33,102 nucleotides of DNA from Streptomyces sp. NRRL F-5727 (GCF_000719555.1 NZ_JOGX01000066.1:1-33102); one strand, 5' to 3'; shown: positions 1 to 7,914, numbered from the stretch's first letter. Numbers and translations are program-made. The notes: generated from the letters alone by a model not told the origin.

Positions 1-220
1 CCTCCCGGTCCGCCGCTCCGCCACCGTCGGCGCCGACCCGCGGTTCGCCGCCGCCGTCCGCGAGCTCGTCCTGGAGCGGGCCGCCGCCGAGCGCGGCACG
101 CGCGCCCAGCGGTGCGCCCTGGGCGCCCTCGGCCCCTCCCACGACCTGTGCCCGATCGGCTGCTGCCCGGCCCGCGCCGAGCGCCCCGCCGCCGCCGGCG
201 CCGACAGCCCCTACGCCTGA
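1..220 (+). CDS. hemH: Ferrochelatase / coproporphyrin ferrochelatase, C-terminal part
   Basis: Only the last 72 codons are present; the 5' part lies outside the window. The frame ends in a cysteine-rich tail (RCALG...[14 protein letters not shown]) after a [14 protein letters not shown] stretch. Actinobacterial ferrochelatases are known to carry a C-terminal [2Fe-2S] cluster held by such cysteines. The enzyme inserts ferrous iron into (copro)porphyrin in haem synthesis. The gene is followed after 11 bp by a SuhB-like phosphatase with its own GGAG ribosome site, so the two are probably co-transcribed. The family call rests on the tail alone, because the catalytic domain is not visible. Confidence 0.8.
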   Translation, partial: LPVRRSATVGADPRFAAAVRELVLERAAAERGTRAQRCALGALGPSHDLCPIGCCPARAERPAAAGADSPYA

Positions 221-231
221 GGAGCCACGCC

Positions 232-1035
232 GTGATCCCCGCACCCCCGCTCGACGAGCTGCTCGACCTGGCCCTGGAGGCCGCCCGGCGGGCCGGCGCC
301 CTGCTGCGCGACGGCAGGCCCGACGACCTGACCGTCGCGGCCACCAAGTCCAGCGCCATCGACATCGTGACCGAGATGGACATCGCCGCCGAGAAGCTGA
401 TCACCGGCTTCCTCGCCGAGCACCGCCCCGAGGACGGGCTGCTCGGCGAGGAGGGCGCCGCCACCCCCGGCACCAGCGGCGTCCGCTGGGTCATCGACCC
501 CCTCGACGGCACCGTGAACTACCTCTACGGCCTGCCGTCCTGGGCCGTCTCCATCGCCGCCGAGTACCAGGGCGAGACCGTGGTCGGCGTCGTCGAGGCC
601 CCGCTGCGCGGCGAGACCTTCCACGCCGTCCGCGGCGGCGGCGCGTGGCTGGGCGGGCGCCGGCTCGCCGTCCGCACCGCGCCCCCCTTCGACCAGGCCC
701 TGCTCGGCACCGGCTTCGGCTACGTGCAGTCCCGCCGCGCCCGCCAGGCCGAGGTGGTCCGGGAGGTCCTGCCGCTGGTCCGGGACATCCGGCGGGGCGG
801 CTCGGCCGCCATCGACCTCTGCGACGTGGCGGCCGGCCGGCTCGACGCGTACTACGAGCGCGGGCTCAACCCCTGGGACCACGCGGCGGGGGCCCTGATC
901 GCCCGCGAGGCGGGCGCGCGCACCGGCGGACGTCCGGGAGAGCCCGAGTCCGGAGAACTGGCCGTAGCCGCCCCCGAGGGCCTTTTCGGGCCCCTCCAGG
1001 AGCTCCTCGACCGGCTGGGCGCCTGGCACGACTGA
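232..1035 (+). CDS. Inositol monophosphatase family protein (SuhB-like)
   Basis: 267 aa from a GTG start with GGAG 7 nt upstream; an in-frame start further upstream would lie inside hemH and lacks a ribosome site. It shows the metal-binding motifs of the IMPase superfamily: GEEG (residues 72-75), DPLDGT (89-94, Mg2+ ligands) and WDHAAG (215-220). Length matches the family (about 260-280 aa). Members remove phosphate from inositol-1-phosphate or related sugar or nucleotide phosphates in the cytoplasm. Which substrate applies here (inositol phosphate, PAP, histidinol phosphate) cannot be read from the motifs. It probably forms a transcription unit with hemH and ends at a strong hairpin. Confidence 0.88.
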   Translation: MIPAPPLDELLDLALEAARRAGALLRDGRPDDLTVAATKSSAIDIVTEMDIAAEKLITGFLAEHRPEDGLLGEEGAATPGTSGVRWVIDPLDGTVNYLYGLPSWAVSIAAEYQGETVVGVVEAPLRGETFHAVRGGGAWLGGRRLAVRTAPPFDQALLGTGFGYVQSRRARQAEVVREVLPLVRDIRRGGSAAIDLCDVAAGRLDAYYERGLNPWDHAAGALIAREAGARTGGRPGEPESGELAVAAPEGLFGPLQELLDRLGAWHD

Positions 1036-1048
1036 GACCGGCCCCGGA

Positions 1049-1092
1049 CACGGCGGTGCCCCGGAGCCGTCCGGCTCCGGGGCACCGCCGTG
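1049..1092. terminator. Bidirectional hairpin terminator
   Basis: A perfect 20-bp inverted repeat (1049-1068 and 1073-1092) with a 4-nt loop sits between the convergent phosphatase gene and the small gene on the other strand. There is no long T-run, which is usual for Streptomyces terminators. Confidence 0.85.
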
Positions 1093-1116
1093 CCGCTCCC
1101 GGGGGAGCGGCGTCGC

Positions 1117-1299
1117 TCAGGCGCTCTGCGCGCAGACCGGTGCGACCTCCACGCCGTGCTCGGCTGCCAGTCGGTGCAGGTCCTCCAGCTCGGCCTGCTC
1201 GACGTCCGCGAGGTAGTCGTCGCCGGTCTCGCGGGCCCGCGTGAGGTCCGACTGCGTGGTCCTGATGCGCTGCAGCAGCCCTGCGGTGAAAGCGTCCAT
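1117..1299 (-). CDS. Small conserved-type hypothetical protein (60 aa)
   Basis: 60 aa (MDAFTAGLLQRIRTTQ...), starting at an ATG preceded by a strong GGAGG site; longer in-frame starts upstream have no ribosome site. The sequence is charged and helix-rich, with the segment RARETGDDYLADVEQAEL. It has no signal peptide and no membrane segment, and a single cysteine near the C-terminus. It resembles small actinobacterial proteins of unknown function (DUF6104-like, from memory). It converges on the phosphatase gene through a shared terminator and is divergent from cutR. No function is proposed. Confidence 0.7.
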   Translation of the reverse strand: MDAFTAGLLQRIRTTQSDLTRARETGDDYLADVEQAELEDLHRLAAEHGVEVAPVCAQSA

Positions 1300-1664
1300 G
1301 CGCCCCTCCTCATGGGTCCGGCGGCACGGGGGTGTGCCGGGGGTGGGTGGATCACACACTGTCCGCTCCCGGGGGACGGAAGAGCCGTGGGCGTGCCACA
1401 TACAGGGCGTGATCGCGGGGTGTGCACACCTCCTCCCCACCCCTTCCCGGGCGGAAACCTCAACTGCCCCCTGAATCAGGTGAATTCTTCGCGCCCCCTC
1501 CGGGCCGCGCCCGGGTCCGCCGCCGCCCGTCCCCGCCGGGCGGCCGCCCCCCGCCGTCTTACAGCCGGTTTACGCGCGTACGGGGCAGGATGGACACGCA
1601 CAGTCAGTGTTCACGATCGCCCCCGGTCCGCCCGGACCGGAGCGCCGAAGGAAGGAAGAACGAC
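1300..1664. promoter_or_regulatory. Divergent intergenic region upstream of cutR
   Basis: This 365-bp gene-free stretch must hold the promoters of the small leftward gene and of cutR. A 12-bp perfect palindrome, GGTGTGCACACC, lies at 1419-1430. A purine-rich site (GGAAGGAAG, near 1651) serves as the cutR ribosome site. AT-richer patches at 1455-1490 and 1558-1575 are where promoter elements could lie, but no convincing -35/-10 pair was identified. Confidence 0.5.
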
Positions 1665-2318
1665 GTGCGCGTACTCGTCGTCGAGGACGAGCAGCTGCTC
1701 GCCGATGCGGTGGCCACCGGACTGCGCCGGGAGGCCATGGCCGTCGACGTCGTGTACGACGGCGCCGCCGCCCTGGAGCGCGTCGGGGTCAACGACTACG
1801 ACGTCGTCGTCCTCGACCGCGACCTGCCGCTGGTCCACGGCGACGACGTCTGCCGCAAGATCGTCGAGCTGGGCATGCCGACCCGGATCCTGATGCTCAC
1901 CGCCTCGGGCGACGTCAGCGACCGGGTGGAGGGCCTGGAGCTGGGCGCCGACGACTACCTCCCGAAGCCCTTCGCCTTCACCGAGCTCACCGCGCGCGTG
2001 CGCGCCCTCGGGCGCCGCACCTCCGTGCCGCTGCCGCCCGTCCTGGAGCGGGCCGGCATCAAGCTCGACCCCAACCGCCGCGAGGTCTTCCGGGACGGCC
2101 GGGAGGTCCAGCTCGCGCCCAAGGAGTTCGCCGTCCTGGAGGTGCTCATGCGCTCCGAGGGCGCCGTCGTCTCGGCGGAGCAGCTCCTGGAGAAGGCGTG
2201 GGACGAGAACACCGACCCGTTCACCAACGTGGTCCGGGTGACCGTGATGACCCTCCGGCGCAAGCTCGGCGAGCCGCCCGTCATCGTCACCGTGCCCGGC
2301 TCCGGCTACCGGATCTGA
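1665..2318 (+). CDS. cutR: Response regulator CutR (OmpR/PhoB family)
   Basis: 217 aa from a GTG with a GGAAGGAAG site upstream. The N-terminal receiver has acidic residues near VVEDEQ, the phospho-acceptor Asp51 (VVLDRDLP), the switch Thr in LMLTAS and Lys in LPKPF. The C-terminal winged helix (about 125-217) ends in the typical TVPGSGYRI. Together with cutS, 4 bp downstream, it matches the conserved Streptomyces CutRS pair. CutRS was first linked to copper and pigment effects, and more recently to secretion or envelope stress and control of htrA-type proteases. It is a cytoplasmic DNA-binding transcription factor. The assignment rests on family motifs plus the hemH-suhB-cutRS-DUF4193 gene order. 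Confidence 0.9.
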   Translation: MRVLVVEDEQLLADAVATGLRREAMAVDVVYDGAAALERVGVNDYDVVVLDRDLPLVHGDDVCRKIVELGMPTRILMLTASGDVSDRVEGLELGADDYLPKPFAFTELTARVRALGRRTSVPLPPVLERAGIKLDPNRREVFRDGREVQLAPKEFAVLEVLMRSEGAVVSAEQLLEKAWDENTDPFTNVVRVTVMTLRRKLGEPPVIVTVPGSGYRI

Positions 2319-2322
2319 TCCG

Positions 2323-3561
2323 ATGGCCGCGACCCCGGCGCCGCACCCGCAGGCGCCACCGAAGCCCACCTGGGACCCGCGGGACCCGGTCAGGCCGCTG
2401 CTGCGGCCCACCATCCGGATACGGCTCACGCTGCTCTACGGCGGCATGTTCCTGATCGCCGGAATCCTGCTGCTGTCGATCATCTACCTGTTCACGGCGC
2501 AGAGCCTGACGGACAGCGTCGCCAGCCTGCCGTTCAAGATCGTCAAGGGCGAGGTCCAGCCCACCACCGCGGAGTGCGTGCTGCCCGAACAGGGCACCGG
2601 CGAGCAGTTCAACGCCGCGGTCTCCATCTGCCTGCGCCACGAGACCGACCTGGCCCTCCAGGACCTCCTGCGCCGCTCGCTCTTCGCCCTGCTCGGGCTG
2701 AGCATCATCGCCTTCGCCTTCGGCTACGCCATGGCCGGCCGGGTGCTCTCGCCGCTCGGCCGGATCACCCGCACCGCCCGCCAGGTGGCCGGCTCCGACC
2801 TGGCCCGCCGGATCGAGCTGGACGGCCCGGACGACGAGCTGAAGGAGCTGGCGGACACCTTCGACGAGATGCTGGACCGCCTGGAGCGGGCCTTCACCGC
2901 CCAGCAGCGCTTCGTCGCCAACGCCTCGCACGAGCTGCGCACCCCGCTGGCGATCAACCGCACCCTCCTGGAGGTCCACCTCTCGGACCCGGGGGCGCCG
3001 GTCGAGCTCCAGCAGCTCGGCAAGACCCTGCTGGCCACCAACGAGCGCAGCGAACAGCTGGTCGAGGGCCTGCTGCTGCTCGCCCGCAGCGACAACCAGA
3101 TCATCGACCGCAAACCCGTCGACCTCGCCGAGGTCGCCGAGCGGGCGGTCGACCAGGTGCACGCGGAGGCCGAGGCCAGGGGCGTCGAGATGCGCGGCGA
3201 GCGCGCCCCGGTCGTCGTCCAGGGCAACGGCGTCCTGCTGGAGCGGATCGCCCTGAACCTGCTCCAGAACGCCGTGCGGTACAACGTTCCGGACGGGGGC
3301 TGGGTCGAGGTCACCACCGAGGTCCAGCACGGCCAGGCGGTGCTCGTGGTGTCGAACACGGGCCCGGTGGTCCCCGCGTACGAGATCGACAACCTCTTCG
3401 AGCCGTTCCGCAGGCTCCGGCAGGAGCGGACCGGCAGCGACAAGGGCGTCGGGCTCGGCCTGTCGATCGCGCGCTCGGTGGCCCGGGCGCACGGCGGACG
3501 CATCAGCGCGGTGCCCCGCGAGGGCGGCGGCCTGGTGATGCGTGTCACTCTGCCGATCTGA
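2323..3561 (+). CDS. cutS: Sensor histidine kinase CutS
   Basis: 412 aa. Residues 33-57 and about 117-138 form two membrane helices flanking a roughly 60-residue extracytoplasmic loop that holds two cysteines (Cys85 and Cys103). A HAMP segment follows, then the dimerisation/phosphoacceptor motif NASHELRTPL (His203). The ATPase domain has N-box NLLQNAVRYN and G-boxes around GVGLGLSIA. The gene starts 4 bp after cutR, so the pair is translated from one message. The two loop cysteines fit a sensor that reads disulfide or secretion status outside the membrane, as proposed for CutS in other Streptomyces. Confidence 0.9.
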   Translation: MAATPAPHPQAPPKPTWDPRDPVRPLLRPTIRIRLTLLYGGMFLIAGILLLSIIYLFTAQSLTDSVASLPFKIVKGEVQPTTAECVLPEQGTGEQFNAAVSICLRHETDLALQDLLRRSLFALLGLSIIAFAFGYAMAGRVLSPLGRITRTARQVAGSDLARRIELDGPDDELKELADTFDEMLDRLERAFTAQQRFVANASHELRTPLAINRTLLEVHLSDPGAPVELQQLGKTLLATNERSEQLVEGLLLLARSDNQIIDRKPVDLAEVAERAVDQVHAEAEARGVEMRGERAPVVVQGNGVLLERIALNLLQNAVRYNVPDGGWVEVTTEVQHGQAVLVVSNTGPVVPAYEIDNLFEPFRRLRQERTGSDKGVGLGLSIARSVARAHGGRISAVPREGGGLVMRVTLPI

Positions 3562-3634
3562 CAGACTGCGGGGACGAGGACCGATCTGTTCGCTTTGAGC
3601 GGAATTCCGGGACCCCCGTCCTGAGACGGGCATG

Positions 3635-3648
3635 TGTGATCGATCACA
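3635..3648. promoter_or_regulatory. Perfect 14-bp palindrome, candidate operator
   Basis: TGTGATCGATCACA is fully self-complementary and lies 74 bp after cutS in the 396-bp gap before the DUF4193 gene. It resembles CRP/FNR-type half-sites (TGTGA/TCACA), but with a 4-bp rather than a 6-bp spacer. No regulator can be assigned from sequence. Confidence 0.4.
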
Positions 3649-3691
3649 AGCGCGAGTGCCCGAAGGGTCGCGCTCCGTGACCGTGAATTCC

Positions 3692-3722
3692 GGGGGAAAA
3701 CCCGGAAAAGTCCGGGTTTCCC
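3692..3722 (+). terminator. Hairpin terminator after cutRS
   Basis: A perfect 9-bp stem AAACCCGGA/TCCGGGTTT with loop AAAG (3698-3719) is extended by GGG/CCC pairs around one mismatch. It lies between cutS and the next promoter. A weaker 6-bp hairpin (CCCGTC/GACGGG, 3615-3630) precedes it. Confidence 0.65.
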
Positions 3723-3957
3723 GGGCGCTGACGGGCGGAAAGTACACGGGGTGGCGGCGCGCGCGGCCGCGCCGGGGACCGTGTACGGTCCGCATCGCCA
3801 CTCGTACCGATCACTCCTGGGGAGCGCGGGACGGGTGTCGATTGAGTAACAGACCTTGATGTGAGGCAAAATCTGCGCCTCAGGTCGGGCACAAGTCCGA
3901 CCTCTCACGCGTTACGTGCGCTGAGACACCCGCAACCACCCAGAGGGGGAGAGCGAC
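3723..3957 (+). promoter_or_regulatory. Promoter/leader region of the DUF4193 gene
   Basis: 235 bp without a gene. It contains an inverted repeat AGGTCGG (3882-3888) / CCGACCT (3897-3903) with an 8-nt loop, and an AT-richer patch (3838-3875) where the promoter probably sits. A purine-rich ribosome site (GAGGGGGAGAG) precedes the ATG at 3958. The hairpin could lie in the 5' leader; its role is not known. Confidence 0.45.
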
Positions 3958-4254
3958 ATGGCAACGGACTACGACACCCCACGCAAGACCGACGACGACG
4001 TCGACTCGGACAGCCTTGAGGAGCTCAAGGCCCGTCGGAACGACAAGTCGACCTCGACCGTCGACGTCGACGAGTTCGAGGCCGCCGAGGGCCTGGAGCT
4101 TCCCGGCGCCGACCTCTCGAACGAGGAGCTGGCCGTCCGGGTCCTGCCCAAGCAGGCCGACGAGTTCACCTGCATGAGCTGCTTCCTCGTGCACCACCGC
4201 AGCCAGCTGGCGCGCGAGAAGAACGGCCAGCCGATCTGCCGCGACTGCGACTGA
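3958..4254 (+). CDS. DUF4193 family protein (small zinc-ribbon-like)
   Basis: 98 aa with a strong ribosome site. The N-terminal two-thirds are very acidic (many Asp/Glu). The C-terminus carries two Cys-x2-Cys knuckles, CMSC and CRDC, separated by about 20 residues including HH, which is consistent with a small zinc ribbon. This matches the actinobacterial DUF4193 family, found next to dut and DUF3093 in mycobacteria as well. Its function is not established. The acidic tail plus zinc ribbon would fit a partner of a nucleic-acid machine such as RNA polymerase, but that is inference. Confidence 0.85.
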   Translation: MATDYDTPRKTDDDVDSDSLEELKARRNDKSTSTVDVDEFEAAEGLELPGADLSNEELAVRVLPKQADEFTCMSCFLVHHRSQLAREKNGQPICRDCD

Positions 4255-4267
4255 GACAGGCGCGGCC

Positions 4268-5332
4268 GTGGCAGGCGACACACCGTCCCGGAAGCGGCGT
4301 CTGAGGCTTCCCGCGAAGCCCCCGACGTACAAGGGCGGCAAGGGCCCGACGGAGGGCGCCCAGGAGGCTCCCGACGCCGCGCAGGCCGCCCCCCCGCCCT
4401 CCCTCGGCGTGGTGGACGACGAGCGAGGCCCCACGGCCTCGCTCGCAGCTGCCGGCGTCCCCGGACAGGGCGAGGCACCGCTCCCCGCGGAGCGGGACCC
4501 CGAAGGCCCCTCGGACCCCGAGGCGCCCGAGGAACGTGACGCGAGCCGTCACGGCAGGCTGGACGCCGTCAGGCGGCTGGCCAACCCGGCACGCGCGCAG
4601 CTCGACCGCATCAAGATCGACGCCGCGCGCATCGACGCGGTCCGCCGCAGCGTGGACGGCGTCAGGCAGGGAGTGAAGCGGAGCGGCGACGGCGCCAAGG
4701 CCGGCATCGCCTATCTGGCCGACCGGCTGATCGACCTGGCCCCGCGCGTCCCCGTCCGCGACCTCGCGACCCTGCGCAAGCAGTTCCCCGGGCTCGGCCC
4801 CGAGGAGCTGGCCGACAAGCTGGTCTTCGGCGCGGCCAACGCCAGCTCGACCGTCGGCGCGGGCATCGGCGCCGCCGCCATGCTCCCCGTACCGCCGGCC
4901 ATGCCGGCCGAGCTGGCAGCGGAGATCACCGGCGTCGCCGCGATCGAGCTCAAGCTCATCGCCGAACTCCACGAGGTCTACGGCCTCCGGCCGCCCGGCA
5001 CCCTGCCCCAGCGCTCGGCCGCCTACCTGACCTCCTGGGCCGAGGAGCGGGGCATCGACCCCACCAAACCCACGACGATCAACGCGGCCCTCGGCGGACA
5101 GCTCAAGCGCGAACTGCGCCAGCAGATCATGAAACGCATGGTCCGCAACCTGCCGAACCTCACCCCGTTCATGGTGGGCGCGGCCGTCGGCGCGGTCATG
5201 AACCGGCGCGACACCAAGAAGCTCGCCGGGCACATCCGCAAGGACCTCAGGGCCCGCCAGGTCCCCTGGGACCGGCTCGCCGGGCTGCCCCCGCTGGAAC
5301 AGCCCGAGAACCCCAGGGAACTGGGCTTCTAG
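4268..5332 (+). CDS. EcsC-like hypothetical protein
   Basis: 354 aa from a GTG start 13 bp after the DUF4193 gene, so the two are likely co-transcribed. The first 100 residues are low-complexity (Pro/Ala/Glu rich) with a basic start. A segment at about 105-140 has regular Ile/Arg spacing (helical). The core (about 185-340) contains glycine/alanine-rich hydrophobic helices (VGAGIGAAAMLPVPP, FMVGAAVGAVMN) alternating with charged helices, as in the EcsC domain family. The molecular role of that family is unclear; it is loosely tied to membranes and secretion. No catalytic motif is evident. Confidence 0.65.
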   Translation: MAGDTPSRKRRLRLPAKPPTYKGGKGPTEGAQEAPDAAQAAPPPSLGVVDDERGPTASLAAAGVPGQGEAPLPAERDPEGPSDPEAPEERDASRHGRLDAVRRLANPARAQLDRIKIDAARIDAVRRSVDGVRQGVKRSGDGAKAGIAYLADRLIDLAPRVPVRDLATLRKQFPGLGPEELADKLVFGAANASSTVGAGIGAAAMLPVPPAMPAELAAEITGVAAIELKLIAELHEVYGLRPPGTLPQRSAAYLTSWAEERGIDPTKPTTINAALGGQLKRELRQQIMKRMVRNLPNLTPFMVGAAVGAVMNRRDTKKLAGHIRKDLRARQVPWDRLAGLPPLEQPENPRELGF

Positions 5333-5336
5333 ACCG

Positions 5337-5363
5337 CCCCGGGCCGCCAGGAGCGGCCCCGGG
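5337..5363. terminator. Hairpin between convergent genes
   Basis: CCCGGGCCGC pairs with GCGGCCCCGGG across a short loop with one bulged base, in the 56-bp gap between two convergent genes. It probably ends both transcripts. Confidence 0.6.
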
Positions 5364-5388
5364 ACGGACCTCCGCGGAGCGGGAGGGC

Positions 5389-5916
5389 TCAGCCCTCCGC
5401 CCGCACCGCCTCGACCGCCGCCGCCAGACCCTCCGGGTCACGGCTCGACAGGTACAGGTACGGCGTCGGGTCCGCCGGATCCGTCACCACCACCCGCACC
5501 GCCCGCGGCACATAGCTGCGCATCAGCAGGAAGGCGCGCGGATCCGCCTTGTGCGTGCGCCAGGCGCGCGCCTCCTCCTCGTCCAGCACCTCGACCGTCC
5601 CCAGCGCCGACACCGGCACCCGGGCCTCGCCCGCCACCAGCGAACCGGCCACCACCCGGATCCGGGCCGAGCCGTACGAGGACGCCGCCACACCGGCCGC
5701 CACCCCCGCCACGATCAGACCGCCCAGCATCGGCACCGTCCCCAGCGGGAACATGATCAGACCGCCGGAGACCGCCAGCAGGACGACGATGACCCACCAC
5801 GAGCCGGGCACGGTCAGCCGCTCGTCGAAGCGGGGCGCCGCGGGGGAGGCGGGAGACGCGGGGGAGGAGGCCCCCGACGAGGGGGTCGGCGCGGGGGTCG
5901 GTGCGGAAGGCTGCAT
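5389..5916 (-). CDS. DUF3093 family membrane protein
   Basis: 175 aa, starting at an ATG; an extended frame upstream would run into the divergent promoter. After a Pro/Ser/Ala-rich N-terminus (1-28) come FDERLTVPGSWW and two membrane helices (about 39-57 and 60-80), then a soluble C-terminal domain with LLMRSYVPRAVRV and DPTPYLYLSSRDPE. This is the DUF3093 pattern. In mycobacteria and streptomycetes the family lies beside dut. Function is unknown. It is transcribed divergently from the thioesterase-dut unit with 58 bp between starts, so the two promoters share one small region. Confidence 0.82.
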   Translation of the reverse strand: MQPSAPTPAPTPSSGASSPASPASPAAPRFDERLTVPGSWWVIVVLLAVSGGLIMFPLGTVPMLGGLIVAGVAAGVAASSYGSARIRVVAGSLVAGEARVPVSALGTVEVLDEEEARAWRTHKADPRAFLLMRSYVPRAVRVVVTDPADPTPYLYLSSRDPEGLAAAVEAVRAEG

Positions 5917-5960
5917 GCGTCCAAGCTTGGCACGGCGCGACCCGCGCCCGGCCGCGCGGG

Positions 5961-5966
5961 TAAGGT
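5961..5966 (+). promoter_or_regulatory. -10 element of a leaderless thioesterase-dut-DUF3710 transcript
   Basis: TAAGGT (TAnnnT type) is followed by 8 nt and then the GTG at 5975. That spacing would start the mRNA at or next to the start codon. No Shine-Dalgarno sequence is present. Confidence 0.55.
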
Positions 5967-5974
5967 CTGCGCCT

Positions 5975-6559
5975 GTGACTGGAACATCTGCCGCTCTCAC
6001 CCCGCCGGCCGACGCCGTGGCGCCGACCCGCCATCCGGACGCGCCCGCCCCCGGCGAGCCGCTCGGCTCGCACTACGGCCACTGCTTCGGGTGCGGCGAC
6101 GGGCAGCCCCACGGCCTCCACCTGGAGGCGCGCGCGGGCGAGGGCGTGACCGTCACCGCCGAGTTCACCGTCACCGCCGACCACCAGGGCGCCCCCGGGC
6201 TCGCTCACGGCGGCGTGCTCGCCACCGCGCTCGACGAGACCCTCGGCTCCCTGAACTGGCTGCTCCGCGTCATCGCCGTGACCGGCCGCCTGGAGACCGA
6301 CTTCCGCCGCCCCGTTCCGGTCGGCACCGTGCTCCACCTGCAGGCCGAGGTGACCGCCGTCCACGGCCGCAAGATCTACTCGACCGCCACCGGCCGCATC
6401 GGCGGCCCCGACGGCCCCGTCGCCGTCCGGGCCGAAGCCATGTTCGTCGAGGTCAAGGTCGAGCACTTCATCGACAACGGCCGGCCGGAGGAGATCCAGG
6501 CCGCCATGTCCGACCCCGACCAGGTCCGGCGCGCCCGCGCCTTCGAGGTGAACCCCTGA
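5975..6559 (+). CDS. PaaI-type hotdog-fold thioesterase
   Basis: 194 aa from a GTG with a leaderless-type promoter. Motifs of the 4HBT/PaaI hotdog family are present: HCFGCGDGQPHGLHL near residue 37, then the core AHGGVLATALDETLGS with the acidic catalytic residue in LDE, then a beta-rich C-terminal half. Such enzymes hydrolyse acyl-CoA thioesters in the cytoplasm; the substrate is not predictable. Its stop overlaps the dut start by one base (TGATG), so translation is coupled to dut. Confidence 0.85.
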   Translation: MTGTSAALTPPADAVAPTRHPDAPAPGEPLGSHYGHCFGCGDGQPHGLHLEARAGEGVTVTAEFTVTADHQGAPGLAHGGVLATALDETLGSLNWLLRVIAVTGRLETDFRRPVPVGTVLHLQAEVTAVHGRKIYSTATGRIGGPDGPVAVRAEAMFVEVKVEHFIDNGRPEEIQAAMSDPDQVRRARAFEVNP

Positions 6560-7071
6560 TGCGCTCTCCCGTCGACGTACTGATCCGCCGGGTCGACCCG
6601 GACGTGCCGATCCCGGCCTACGGCCACCCGGGCGACGCCGGGGCCGACCTCGTCACCACCGAGGCCGCCGTGCTGGCCCCCGGCGAGCGGGCCGTGCTGC
6701 CCACCGGCGTGTCCATCGCGCTCCCCGACGGCTACGCCGCCTTCGTCCACCCCCGCTCCGGACTGGCCGCGCGCTGCGGAGTCGCGCTCGTGAATGCCCC
6801 GGGGACGGTGGATGCCGGGTACCGTGGAGAGATCAAGGTGATCGTGGTCAATCTCGACCCGCGCGAGACCGTGCGGTTCGAGCGGTTCGACCGGATTGCC
6901 CAACTGGTCGTCCAGCAGGTCGAGAAGGTGCGCTTCCACGAGGTGGCGGAGCTTCCCGGCTCGGCGCGGGCCGAGGGGGGCTTCGGGTCCACCGGCGGTC
7001 ATGCCGCCGTGGACGGCACCACGGGTGGGAATCGATACGCTTCGGTCGTATCCGACCGGGAAGGACAGTGA
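6559..7071 (+). CDS. dut: Deoxyuridine 5'-triphosphate nucleotidohydrolase (dUTPase)
   Basis: 170 aa with all five trimeric dUTPase motifs: PGDAGADL (24-31), HPRSGLAARCG (64-74), GTVDAGYRGEIKV with catalytic Asp85, RIAQLVVQ (112-119) and the C-terminal P-loop-like RAEGGFGSTG (137-146). It hydrolyses dUTP to dUMP and pyrophosphate, keeping uracil out of DNA and feeding thymidylate synthesis. There are about 24 extra residues after motif 5 compared with minimal dUTPases. The start overlaps the thioesterase stop, and the next gene begins 1 bp after the stop. Confidence 0.96.
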   Translation: MRSPVDVLIRRVDPDVPIPAYGHPGDAGADLVTTEAAVLAPGERAVLPTGVSIALPDGYAAFVHPRSGLAARCGVALVNAPGTVDAGYRGEIKVIVVNLDPRETVRFERFDRIAQLVVQQVEKVRFHEVAELPGSARAEGGFGSTGGHAAVDGTTGGNRYASVVSDREGQ

Positions 7072-7072
7072 C

Positions 7073-7840
7073 GTGTTCGGACGTCGCAAGAAGAGCGGTG
7101 CCGCCGACAAGGCGGGCGAGGCCGAGCAGGTCGTCGACGCCGTCACCGGCGAGGACGCCGCGGACGCGGCCGACCAGCCGCGCAAGGTGAACCTTCCGCC
7201 GGCGCCCCGGCCCGACGGTCCCTGGGACATCTCCGAGGTCGCCAAGCCCGAGGAGGGCCGCGTCGACCTCGGTGGACTCTTCGTGCCCGGGGTCGAGGGC
7301 ATGGAGCTCCGCGTGGAGGTGGCGGGCGACGCGATCGTCGCCGCGACCATCGTGCTGCGCGACAGCGCCGTGCAGCTCCAGGCGTTCGCGGCGCCCAAGA
7401 AGGAAGGCATCTGGGGCGAGGTCCGCGAGGAGATCGCCACCGGCATCGTCCAGCAGGGCGGCGCCATCGACGAGGTCGAGGGCCCGCTCGGCTGGGAGCT
7501 GCGCGCGCAGGTCCCCGTCCAGCTGCCCGACGGCAACCGCGGCGTGCAGATCGTGCGCTTCGTCGGCGTCGACGGCCCGCGCTGGTTCCTGCGCGGTGTC
7601 ATCTCCGGCCAGGGCGCGGTGCAGCCCGAGGCGGCCGGCCTCCTGGAGCAGATCGTCCGGGACACCGTGGTCGCCCGCGGCGAGGGCCCGATGGCCCCGC
7701 GCGACCCGATCGTCCTCAAGCTGCCGAACGACGCGCAGATGGTGCCGGACGGCGTGCAGCAGGAGGAGCAGGCCGGGTCCCGCTTCTCCGGCGGCATGGG
7801 CCAGCTCCAGCGCGGCCCGGAGATCTCCGAGATCCGCTGA
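7073..7840 (+). CDS. DUF3710 family protein
   Basis: 255 aa from a GTG 1 bp after dut. It begins with a basic FGRRKKS segment, then an acidic linker and the conserved PRPDGPWDISEV with GRVDLGGLFVPG. A mixed alpha/beta domain follows, containing a GPLGWELRAQVPVQLPDG stretch and WFLRGVISGQGA. This is the actinobacterial DUF3710 family, which regularly follows dut. No enzyme motif and no membrane segment is seen, and the function is unknown. It ends at a strong intrinsic terminator. Confidence 0.85.
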   Translation: MFGRRKKSGAADKAGEAEQVVDAVTGEDAADAADQPRKVNLPPAPRPDGPWDISEVAKPEEGRVDLGGLFVPGVEGMELRVEVAGDAIVAATIVLRDSAVQLQAFAAPKKEGIWGEVREEIATGIVQQGGAIDEVEGPLGWELRAQVPVQLPDGNRGVQIVRFVGVDGPRWFLRGVISGQGAVQPEAAGLLEQIVRDTVVARGEGPMAPRDPIVLKLPNDAQMVPDGVQQEEQAGSRFSGGMGQLQRGPEISEIR

Positions 7841-7861
7841 CGCACCCCGCGAGACCCCGGT

Positions 7862-7914
7862 CCGGTGGGCCGCCGCCGTACGCACGACGTACGGGGGCGG
7901 CCCACCGGCCTTTT
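7862..7914 (+). terminator. Intrinsic terminator of the dut operon
   Basis: A 21-bp stem (7862-7882 with 7888-7908, one mismatch) and 5-nt loop are followed by CCTTTT. This is one of the few hairpins in the window with a T-run. Confidence 0.9.
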
